Below are positions 1 through 6,192 of a stretch of DNA of 23,916 nucleotides, piece after piece. Below the pieces are notes generated by a model. That model ran no database searches. It was not told the DNA's origin and saw only the letters and a list, made by a program, of their open reading frames with translations. Each line of letters opens with the position of its first letter. Positions within the stretch are counted from its first letter, which is position 1. Source of the stretch: a virus. Made by a program: the position numbers and the translations under genes. The stretch covers positions 1 through 23,916 of IMG/VR virus record IMGVR_UViG_3300017749_000130; one strand, 5' to 3'.

Positions 1-1969
1 CAACAGACATACCTTCATAAAGTTTAATCTTCTTAGGTAATTCCTTTTTTGCTTCTTCAACAAATTCTTTAGCATTTTCTTTATCATCCTTAGAAACATC
101 TTCTACTGGGTATTCTTCGTCGCCAACTTTAAAAGTCTTTTCGCCTTTTGCAATTGCTTCTGCTCTTGCAGCACCGAATTCATTTCCTTCTTCGATTTCT
201 GCTGATTCAAATTGTAAAGAATCAATTCTGATATTCATTGAAGCCATTTCCATTGGGTCTGTGCCATCTTCGTAGTCTACTGTTGCAAATAGTTCACCCA
301 TTTCTATGATTTTAAATCTTCCAGGGAATCTAACATTCTCACCGTAAACTGTTTCACCTTTATTAACAGCTTTCATAGCTTTCTTTAATTTAGGGTGTAA
401 ACCTTCGTTAAGACTTTCACCATCAACAGTTCCTGCAGATTCAAATTTACCTGCTTGCATATCTTTTAATTTATCCTCTTTCTTCTTTAAAGTATCTTGA
501 AGTCCTGTAATCTTACCAGCATCTGGTTCTGAACCATCTTCTGGATTTTGAGCTTGAGATAATAATTCTTGAGTTTTTGAAATATCTTTCTCCATATCTG
601 CAATTTTACCTTTTTGCTCGTCAGTTAATGTATCAGTCTCGGTCTCTCCTTCTTTATTCGCTTCTTTAGCAGCAGCAATCGCGTCTTCAATGTTTGCTTC
701 AACTTCTGTAACGTCTTTCATTGGACCAAATTCTTCTGGCTTTACAAACTCAGAGCCTCCTCCCCATTTAGGGATAAATTCACCTAGTGTATAACCATTT
801 TCACCTTCTTTAGCTGAATCACCATCACCACCTGCAAGAATAACAATTGTTTTAGGTACTTCTTTACCTTTAATTTTGTTAACTAGTGCAACTTTAGCTT
901 TATATTCTGCATCAGCAGCAACTTTAAGTTTTCCTGCTAGAGATTTAGCTTTTGCAAGTGCAGCTTCATCGTTAGCACCCTTTGCCTTTGAGAATAAATC
1001 TGCAACTGCTCCTTCTAAAAGAGCTACGTTTTCAGACGCCCATGTAGAATAAAAAGATTCTGAAATACCTACTGCTTCTTTCTTTGCCTCCTCAGCAATC
1101 TTTGCTGAAGCAGAAGATGCCTTTTGAATTGCTTCGATTTCTTTAATATATGCTTTTATACCCTCTAGTTCTTTTAGATCATCTCCACCATCTTTTTCAC
1201 CACTAGCAATATCTTTTGCTAATTGATTTTGTTTATCCTGTAGGTCTTTAAGTTTTTCAGCTAATTTTTCAGCAGTTGCATCGTTCTTCAATACCATTTG
1301 AATCTGAGCGTTAGTTTCAACTCCTTGTTCAGCAACTTGGTTCTTAAGCATTTGTTTTTTTCTGAAATATAATTTACCCAACACACTATCTTTTGAGATG
1401 TTTGCTTCTTCTTCAGTTAATTCTGCTTCAAATTCTGAAAGTGCATTCTTATTTCTCTCTTTCTCATATTCTGCTTGAGCCTCAAATTTAGCTTGTTGTT
1501 TTTCAGCTTTAGCGTTAAATACCTCTAATTTAGAACCAGATAATTTATCTTTTTTGGCTTTGATAGCATCTTTCAAGTCTTTCATTTCTTTAGCTGTTTT
1601 AGCAGCTTGCATATTAGCATCAGCCAATAACAACATCTTTTCATAGTTCTTAAACTGACCCTCACATTTAGCAATTGCTAGACCACTTTTCATCGATGCG
1701 AAAAGCTTAGCTATCATTTCTTCTTCTAAAATAAGACCGTCTGCGGATTCTGTAATTTGTTTTGAAAGTTGTTCTAGGTTAGTTAAGATAGTATCAACGT
1801 CTTTTACAATCTCTGCTCTAACTTTTTCACCTTGAGATTTTTTATCAAGTGATATAGTTTTAGAGTCTGTTTTAACAGCAGGTGCTGTTGTATCTTGTGG
1901 TTTAGAAATCTCTCCAGCCATAAAATCTTCCATAAGTCTTAGAGGGCTCTTTAAATTTAATTTTGCCAT
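1..1969 (-). CDS. Large coiled-coil protein of unknown function, 3' end beyond the window
   Basis: An open frame of 656 codons runs from ATG at 1969 to the left edge with no stop, so the C-terminus is missing. I do not recognise the family. The protein begins MAKLNLKSPL, is rich in Ala, Lys and Glu and is largely predicted helix: about residues 30-310 are heptad-like charged coiled coil. A less helical stretch (around residues 385-420, with a hydrophobic TIVILAGG strand and Gly-rich patches) is followed by another Glu/Lys-rich helix. Next comes a short globular-looking segment near residue 520 (GLHPKLKKAM, then RFPGRFKIIE). It is the first gene after gp23 and its terminator, and has its own AGATATATAAA box 39 nt before the start, so it is probably expressed late. 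In T4 this place holds vertex protein gp24, which this does not resemble. A virion, prohead-core or injected role is inference only. Confidence 0.8.
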   Translation of the reverse strand, partial: MAKLNLKSPLRLMEDFMAGEISKPQDTTAPAVKTDSKTISLDKKSQGEKVRAEIVKDVDTILTNLEQLSKQITESADGLILEEEMIAKLFASMKSGLAIAKCEGQFKNYEKMLLLADANMQAAKTAKEMKDLKDAIKAKKDKLSGSKLEVFNAKAEKQQAKFEAQAEYEKERNKNALSEFEAELTEEEANISKDSVLGKLYFRKKQMLKNQVAEQGVETNAQIQMVLKNDATAEKLAEKLKDLQDKQNQLAKDIASGEKDGGDDLKELEGIKAYIKEIEAIQKASSASAKIAEEAKKEAVGISESFYSTWASENVALLEGAVADLFSKAKGANDEAALAKAKSLAGKLKVAADAEYKAKVALVNKIKGKEVPKTIVILAGGDGDSAKEGENGYTLGEFIPKWGGGSEFVKPEEFGPMKDVTEVEANIEDAIAAAKEANKEGETETDTLTDEQKGKIADMEKDISKTQELLSQAQNPEDGSEPDAGKITGLQDTLKKKEDKLKDMQAGKFESAGTVDGESLNEGLHPKLKKAMKAVNKGETVYGENVRFPGRFKIIEMGELFATVDYEDGTDPMEMASMNIRIDSLQFESAEIEEGNEFGAARAEAIAKGEKTFKVGDEEYPVEDVSKDDKENAKEFVEEAKKELPKKIKLYEGMSV

Positions 1970-2007
1970 GTTAGTTATTTTCTATTTTAATTAAAAATTT
2001 TGTATAG

Positions 2008-2018
2008 TTTATATATCT
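2008..2018 (-). promoter_or_regulatory. Late-promoter-like box AGATATATAAA
   Basis: Exact copy of the 11-nt motif found six times in this window, always between virion genes. It lies between the gp23 terminator and the start at 1969, so it is well placed to restart transcription for the left-edge gene. It resembles the T4 gp55-dependent TATAAATA box; the promoter function is inferred. Confidence 0.5.
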
Positions 2019-2032
2019 ATCAAAACTTGGAT

Positions 2033-2060
2033 AAAAGAAAAGGCCCTCAAAAGAGGGCCT
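2033..2060 (-). terminator. Rho-independent terminator after gp23
   Basis: AGGCCCTC and GAGGGCCT form a perfect 8-bp stem with a 4-nt loop (2041-2060). Read on the minus strand the stem is followed by TTTTCTTTTAT. It sits about 30 nt beyond the gp23 stop and should end the main head-gene transcript. Confidence 0.9.
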
Positions 2061-2088
2061 TTAACTAATTTATATGAACTTTACTAGA

Positions 2089-3519
2089 TTATAGTAATGT
2101 TGCACCGTTATCTCCTAAATCAATTGAGAATTTCTCATATTGAGTTCCTGGGTGGAATCCAGCTTCAACTAATGCGTATCTAGATTTTACAGCTACTTTT
2201 GGAGCCATAGTACCTTCAACGATAGCTTGTACTGATTCAGCCATTAAGTAAGGCATGAATACAAGACCTGGACCGTTACCATCACCTTTTCTACCAACTA
2301 AGATCTCTAAAGATCCGAATTCGATAGATGGGTCAGTATAAACATTAATACCAGCGATTGAACCTAAAGGATAGATTGAACCTGCAACTTGGTTTACAGT
2401 GTTAGCCATTGGATATGCAACGAAACCAGCAACTGATTGTAACGCAGAAGCTACTAATCCACCTACTACAGCGAAGTTACCAGCACCTCTTCTACCATTT
2501 TGCGCGATTAAGTTCGCAGCAGCAAGTACAGAAGTTAAGATTTTTCTGTGTTGATCAGCTTTAGTTTCACCACCAGCTAATGTATCGAAAAGAACATCAT
2601 CGATACCACTACCAGCGATAGATCTCATCTTAGTTAAGATGTGCTCGTTGATAGACTGAGTTAATTCGTTAGTTAAAACTGCTTCTACTTGAGCAACAGC
2701 ATCAACACCGAATTGTTTAAGATCTTGAACTTGTTCTCTAGTAACTGCAGCAGCAACTTGGAAAGTTTCAGCAGCAACTGATTTAGAGAATAAGCTTAAG
2801 CCCATTACTTTGTCTGGAGTTTGTTCCCCTACGCCTCTTGACATTGGAGCGTTATTAGCATCAGCACCAGAGAAACCAGGAATATGGTCTTCTAAAGCTT
2901 TTACTAATTCTACTTTTACATTACCTAAGTCAACACTAAAACAGTCAGCTACAGAACCATCATTAGCTTTAGTATTACCAGCTTCAGTTAATTTGTAGAT
3001 TCCATGTCCATCAATTCTAGATGCTTTTGGTAATAATTCAGCGAATGGAGCTGCATTTAAAGCACCAATAGTTACAACACCATCCTTGTCATCAGAATAA
3101 ACTTTCACGTAAGTTGGAGCAGTTGTACCAGCTACTTTACCACCTTCGTATACGAAGTCTAGGTAAGATAAAAGACCCATTGGTCCAGCCATAGGTACAA
3201 CAGGTACTAAATCTAGACCGATTGTTTGTGCAGCAACTTGCATTGCTAAAGGTAAAAGAGTTGGAGCTTTATCGCCCGAACCTTTTGCAGCGCCAGCAGC
3301 GCCGTTTGCAGGAGCACCTGCAGGGAATGAGACTGCGCCCATACCAAAGATGTTACCAGCAGACCCTAGAGCCATTGTTGATGCATCTTCATAAAGCTTG
3401 TGATTGTGACAGTATTCTGACATCCAAGCTAGCTTTGAGCTTTCGTTAATACCAGTAGCTTCCTCAATGATTGGAGACCACGTGTTTCTAACTTCAGCTT
3501 CGTTAATTAAATTTGCCAT
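2089..3519 (-). CDS. 23: Major capsid protein, T4 gp23-like
   Basis: Forms the hexamers of the head shell. The 476 residues compare with 521 in T4 gp23. The N-terminal region is helical and is followed by a Gly/Ala-rich linker. Then comes a segment (residues 85-125: LLPLAMQVAAQTIGLDLVPV, then PMAGPMGLLSYLDFVYEGGK) that matches the T4 region around PNLIAFDICGVQPMNSPTGQ. The C-terminal half holds the sheet-rich HK97-type core, with GIDDVLFDTLAGG and PSIEFGSLEILVGRKGDGN. T4 gp21 cleaves after (I/L)-x-E; LYE at residues 42-44 just before the linker is a possible maturation site, which would remove a propeptide shorter than the 65 residues of T4. It follows the protease/scaffold gene as in T4 and is bounded by a strong terminator. 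The start has no Shine-Dalgarno, only AATTTCAAA before ATG. Confidence 0.93.
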   Translation of the reverse strand: MANLINEAEVRNTWSPIIEEATGINESSKLAWMSEYCHNHKLYEDASTMALGSAGNIFGMGAVSFPAGAPANGAAGAAKGSGDKAPTLLPLAMQVAAQTIGLDLVPVVPMAGPMGLLSYLDFVYEGGKVAGTTAPTYVKVYSDDKDGVVTIGALNAAPFAELLPKASRIDGHGIYKLTEAGNTKANDGSVADCFSVDLGNVKVELVKALEDHIPGFSGADANNAPMSRGVGEQTPDKVMGLSLFSKSVAAETFQVAAAVTREQVQDLKQFGVDAVAQVEAVLTNELTQSINEHILTKMRSIAGSGIDDVLFDTLAGGETKADQHRKILTSVLAAANLIAQNGRRGAGNFAVVGGLVASALQSVAGFVAYPMANTVNQVAGSIYPLGSIAGINVYTDPSIEFGSLEILVGRKGDGNGPGLVFMPYLMAESVQAIVEGTMAPKVAVKSRYALVEAGFHPGTQYEKFSIDLGDNGATLL

Positions 3520-3615
3520 TTTGAAATTTTATTATTTTTGGTTTTTGTTTAAATGTTTCTCTCGAAACTCGACTTGCTTGGGTTTTTCGCTTCTGTCACC
3601 CTTATCGTCGATTAA
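3520..3615 (-). promoter_or_regulatory. Long structured-looking leader of gp23
   Basis: About 100 nt without a recognisable gene, long for a genome where most gaps are 0-40 nt. It is less AT-rich than the other gaps and holds nested complementary segments (TCGAC with GTCGA, and ACCC with GGGT), so the capsid mRNA leader could fold. A 16-codon frame starting GTG at 3599 and ending at 3549 also exists. I cannot tell whether either matters. Confidence 0.3.
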
Positions 3616-3626
3616 TTTATATATCT
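3616..3626 (-). promoter_or_regulatory. Late-promoter-like box AGATATATAAA upstream of gp23
   Basis: Exact motif copy abutting the stop codon of the protease/scaffold gene (TAA at 3627-3629). It is 96 nt upstream of the gp23 ATG and would give a capsid mRNA with an unusually long leader for this genome. Promoter role inferred. Confidence 0.5.
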
Positions 3627-5129
3627 TTATTTTTTAAATCTTTTCTTTAAGCTTTCAGCGTATCCAGAAACGTCATATAATGGCTCGTCTTTCTTCTCAG
3701 TCGTAGCTGATTCGTTAACTGCCGCTAATTTTTCTAGGTCAACTTTTACCTCTCTTAGATCTCTAGTTTCCCAGAAGTTTCTAACTTGATACTCAGTATT
3801 TAAAGTATGGTATTTTGCTTGAGCTTTAATTTGATTTTGTTTTCCTTCAGTTAGAGATTCAAACTTATCTTTATATTCTGCAGGAGCTGCAGTCATATAG
3901 AATGGTTCGTCATTTCTAGCTTCAACAACAGCATTTGCGTTATCAATGATTGCACTGATTTGCGCCTCATTCATAAATGCTCTTTTTGTAACTCTGTTTC
4001 TAACTTCAGTTTTTGCATCTTCGTTTAGTGTATTGTAAGCTTCTTGTATAGAACTTGATACTACATTTAAAAATGCAGGGTTTTCATTTTCTTTTACTTG
4101 TGCAGCTTCAACTAATGCATCTAACTTAGATGAAATTTCTTTTTTGTAAGACTCTAATGGATCGTGTGCTCCATCTTCACCTTCAGTTTCTTCATCACCC
4201 TCACCAGCTTCAGCTTCTTCAGTTTCACCTTCTGGCTCAACTTCAGATACATCTTTAGTTTCATCTTCTAATTCTTCAGCAGGCTCACCGATGTCACCCT
4301 TAGGATCTACATCACCTTCTTTTGAATTATCTCCAACGTTTTCAATATCGTCTTCTGCTTCTTCTTTTTCTTGACCAGGCTCTTCAGCTGCATCTTCTTC
4401 TTCAGAAACTTCTTCAGATTCAGAGTGGAATTCTTCGTCTTCGTCTTCAACTACTTCTTCAGCACCTTCACCAGCTTCATCTTCTTCAGCTACTTCTTTA
4501 GCTCCATCTTCACCTTCATCTTCAGCAGGTATTTCACCAGCTTCAGCCTCTTCAGTTTCACCTTCTGGCTCAACTTCAGATACATCTTTAGTTTCATCTT
4601 CTAACTCTTCAGCAGGTTCTCCTGATTCATCTTCAACTTCTTCTTCAACTAAATTTTCGTTGATTTGAGTTGCAATATATTCAGTGTATTCTGAAACTGT
4701 CTGTAAGTTTTCTTTTAAGTATTCAACATACTCTAAAAGATTTTTACTTGTATCAACACCTTCATTATGAGATTCTGCTAAATAATTAGCAAAGTCTTTA
4801 ACTTTAGTAATACCTTCTGCGATATGTTCAGTATATTGAATACCTTGATCTAATTTTTCAGCAATAGCCTCAGTATAAGATATACCTTTATCTGCTTTTT
4901 CAGCAACGTGTTCTGAGTACTGAATTGACTCATCTAATTTGCCAGCTAAATACTCAACATATTCTGATAGAGTATTGACACTTTCAACGATATGGTCGTT
5001 ATGAGATTTTACATTCTCTAACGTGTTATCTTCGCTTTGAGCTCCGATAGACTCTTTAATGCCTTTAATTTCATTAGCTAAGTACTCAGAATACTTATTG
5101 AAATCTTCAGCTTTTACAAATTCTGCCAT
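3627..5129 (-). CDS. 22: Possible internally started scaffold protein (nested in the protease gene)
   Basis: In-frame ATG at 5129 (M207 of the fusion), preceded by A-rich AAAGAAAAAAAC like other starts here. It begins MAEFVKAEDF, exactly where the protease linker ends and the helical scaffold region begins. Translation from it would give a 500-residue protein without the protease, comparable to lambda C/Nu3, where the scaffold is started inside the protease gene. The ATG and the domain boundary are visible; its use is inferred. Confidence 0.4.
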   Translation of the reverse strand: MAEFVKAEDFNKYSEYLANEIKGIKESIGAQSEDNTLENVKSHNDHIVESVNTLSEYVEYLAGKLDESIQYSEHVAEKADKGISYTEAIAEKLDQGIQYTEHIAEGITKVKDFANYLAESHNEGVDTSKNLLEYVEYLKENLQTVSEYTEYIATQINENLVEEEVEDESGEPAEELEDETKDVSEVEPEGETEEAEAGEIPAEDEGEDGAKEVAEEDEAGEGAEEVVEDEDEEFHSESEEVSEEEDAAEEPGQEKEEAEDDIENVGDNSKEGDVDPKGDIGEPAEELEDETKDVSEVEPEGETEEAEAGEGDEETEGEDGAHDPLESYKKEISSKLDALVEAAQVKENENPAFLNVVSSSIQEAYNTLNEDAKTEVRNRVTKRAFMNEAQISAIIDNANAVVEARNDEPFYMTAAPAEYKDKFESLTEGKQNQIKAQAKYHTLNTEYQVRNFWETRDLREVKVDLEKLAAVNESATTEKKDEPLYDVSGYAESLKKRFKK

Positions 5130-5747
5130 GTTTTTTTCTTTTATTTCTGTATTTGTGTTTGTTGTAATAATTTCTTTTTCAATAACTTCAGTTTCTCCGT
5201 TCATTTCGTAGATCCAAAGACCTGAATTATTATCAAAACCATAAGATTCATTTACTCTCTTTAACTCAGCATTAGCAAATCCAGGATCTGCAACTAAGTC
5301 ATAAGTAAATAATTGTTTGATTTTAACTTGACCGTTTGATTCTACGGCTCCCGCAGCTCTTGAAGAGATCTGTAAAGGTACACCAGCATCAACTAGTGCT
5401 TTAGCTTGACGACCAGCGTCAGTATCTAATAGTCTAATTTTACCCTTTACGTGCTTTGAGTCTTTATCGTAGAAAAGTTCCTCTATAATATGCGAAACAT
5501 TTTTTAGAGAAACATCAAATTGTTGAGGATGGTCTAACTCACCTAATAGTTTAGAAGACTTAATCTTGTCTTGTAACTGTTCGATTTGAGGTATATACTC
5601 ATCTTCAGTATAAATTCTGTTGTTTTTATTCTTAGTGTCTATTTCACCAAAAATACCTTCGAGAATGTACTCTTTATTTTCCTTTGAAGCTACGCTCAGT
5701 TGGGAAGAGGACATTTCGACGATTAATAAATCGTTAGCTTTTGCCAT
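3627..5747 (-). CDS. 21: Prohead protease (gp21) fused to a scaffold/core domain (gp22-like)
   Basis: The N-terminal ~165 residues are a T4 gp21-type maturation protease: GELDHP supplies the catalytic His (H73) and QISSRA the Ser (S128 or S129), followed by TYDLVADPGF. After a linker (166-206) the protein continues in frame for 500 residues that look like a scaffold. This part has a helical region with five tandem 14-residue repeats (263-332, consensus YTEHIAEKLDQGIQ), a very acidic Glu/Asp region (about 367-540) containing a duplicated 28-residue block, and a helical C-terminal domain. In T4 the protease (212 aa) and scaffold gp22 (269 aa) are separate genes. Here M207 (ATG at 5129) is preceded by AAAGAAAAAAAC and could start a free scaffold protein. 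The gene sits between the gp67-like gene and gp23, where 21 and 22 belong. Protease assignment is firm; the scaffold role is inferred from position and composition. Confidence 0.88.
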   Translation of the reverse strand: MAKANDLLIVEMSSSQLSVASKENKEYILEGIFGEIDTKNKNNRIYTEDEYIPQIEQLQDKIKSSKLLGELDHPQQFDVSLKNVSHIIEELFYDKDSKHVKGKIRLLDTDAGRQAKALVDAGVPLQISSRAAGAVESNGQVKIKQLFTYDLVADPGFANAELKRVNESYGFDNNSGLWIYEMNGETEVIEKEIITTNTNTEIKEKNMAEFVKAEDFNKYSEYLANEIKGIKESIGAQSEDNTLENVKSHNDHIVESVNTLSEYVEYLAGKLDESIQYSEHVAEKADKGISYTEAIAEKLDQGIQYTEHIAEGITKVKDFANYLAESHNEGVDTSKNLLEYVEYLKENLQTVSEYTEYIATQINENLVEEEVEDESGEPAEELEDETKDVSEVEPEGETEEAEAGEIPAEDEGEDGAKEVAEEDEAGEGAEEVVEDEDEEFHSESEEVSEEEDAAEEPGQEKEEAEDDIENVGDNSKEGDVDPKGDIGEPAEELEDETKDVSEVEPEGETEEAEAGEGDEETEGEDGAHDPLESYKKEISSKLDALVEAAQVKENENPAFLNVVSSSIQEAYNTLNEDAKTEVRNRVTKRAFMNEAQISAIIDNANAVVEARNDEPFYMTAAPAEYKDKFESLTEGKQNQIKAQAKYHTLNTEYQVRNFWETRDLREVKVDLEKLAAVNESATTEKKDEPLYDVSGYAESLKKRFKK
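4201..4283 (-). repeat. 83-bp direct repeat, copy 2
   Basis: Copy of the block at 4534-4616 with two mismatches over 83 bp. It encodes the acidic segment beginning PAEELEDETK and ending EEAEAGE, about residues 489-516 of the fusion protein. The copies are offset by 333 bp (111 codons), so the frame is kept. It looks like a recent internal duplication or gene-conversion tract. Confidence 0.9.
4534..4616 (-). repeat. 83-bp direct repeat, copy 1
   Basis: Partner of 4201-4283, encoding about residues 378-405 of the protease/scaffold fusion. The sequence between the copies is also acidic but not an obvious third copy. Confidence 0.9.
4752..4961 (-). repeat. Five tandem 14-codon repeats in the scaffold domain
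   Basis: Residues 263-332 read as YVEYLAGKLDESIQ, YSEHVAEKADKGIS, YTEAIAEKLDQGIQ, YTEHIAEGITKVKD and FANYLAESHNEGVD. An aromatic at position 1, an acidic or polar residue at 3, hydrophobic residues at 5, 9 and 13 and Ala at 6 recur. Related fragments flank them (KYSEYLANEI at 219-226, SEYTEYIATQ at 352-361). Fourteen residues are two heptads, consistent with an elongated amphipathic helix. Confidence 0.8.
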
Positions 5748-5768
5748 ATCTATGGTTTTTATTATTTT

Positions 5769-5780
5769 TAATATATATCA
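5769..5780 (-). promoter_or_regulatory. Variant late-promoter-like box upstream of the protease gene
   Basis: Minus strand reads TGATATATATTA, sharing GATATATA with the exact copies. It ends 21 nt before the ATG at 5747. Weaker match, same position relative to the gene as at the portal gene. Confidence 0.35.
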
Positions 5781-5808
5781 CGTCTTATTATGCAAATATC
5801 TTAATATG

Positions 5809-6153
5809 TTAAATGCCTGCTAGAGGATCGTCTTCTTCGCCACCCTCTTCTTCTTTATCAGCTTCTTTCTCTTCTTCTTTCTCCTCTTCAGCGTCTTCAG
5901 TTTCTTTATCTAGATAATATTTAACTAGAACGTCTATTTCGCCTTCAGCAAATGCATCTTGACCATACTCGTTAAAGAAATAATCTTTAAATTCTTTTTC
6001 TGTTTTAGATGCCGTAATTGCACCTAAAATCTCAGCTGATTTAATCTCAGCACCAGAATCTAATTTTACTGGTTCTACATATACATCCGATTCTTCTCCG
6101 GCTTTTAATGCATCTTCAGTAATAAATTCTTTAAATGTTTTGTAAATCTTCAT
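5809..6153 (-). CDS. Small acidic prohead-core protein, gp67/gp68-like
   Basis: A 114-residue protein between portal and prohead protease, the place of T4 genes 67 and 68. It starts MKIYKTFKEFITED, has a short mixed helical middle (residues 30-80) and ends in a 30-residue tail of almost only Glu, Asp and Lys, then DDPLAGI. The acidic tail recalls T4 gp67, the highly acidic core protein (80 aa) cut up by gp21 during head maturation; the N-terminus is more like the start of gp68-type core proteins. No enzymatic motif is visible. Position and composition support a core role, but sequence similarity is too weak to choose between 67 and 68. Confidence 0.6.
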   Translation of the reverse strand: MKIYKTFKEFITEDALKAGEESDVYVEPVKLDSGAEIKSAEILGAITASKTEKEFKDYFFNEYGQDAFAEGEIDVLVKYYLDKETEDAEEEKEEEKEADKEEEGGEEDDPLAGI

Positions 6154-6155
6154 GT

Positions 6156-6166
6156 TTTATATATCT
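6156..6166 (-). promoter_or_regulatory. Late-promoter-like box AGATATATAAA touching a start codon
   Basis: Exact motif copy that ends only 2 nt before the ATG at 6153. As a sigma-type box it would start RNA inside the core-protein gene, so it could serve the downstream protease gene but not the first codons of the gene it touches. Confidence 0.4.
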
Positions 6167-6192
6167 CTTTTTCTTAATTATCTAGGACTATA

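Noticed and set aside
2810-3449. Plus-strand open frames opposite gp23
   Set aside because: Antisense to the major capsid gene, biased composition and no related protein pattern; the minus-strand reading is firmly identified.
4371-4604. Plus-strand open frame rich in Phe and Ser opposite the acidic scaffold region
   Set aside because: It is the mirror of Glu/Asp-rich codons (gaa, gag read as ttc, ctc); it lies wholly inside a recognised gene and has no promoter or leader.
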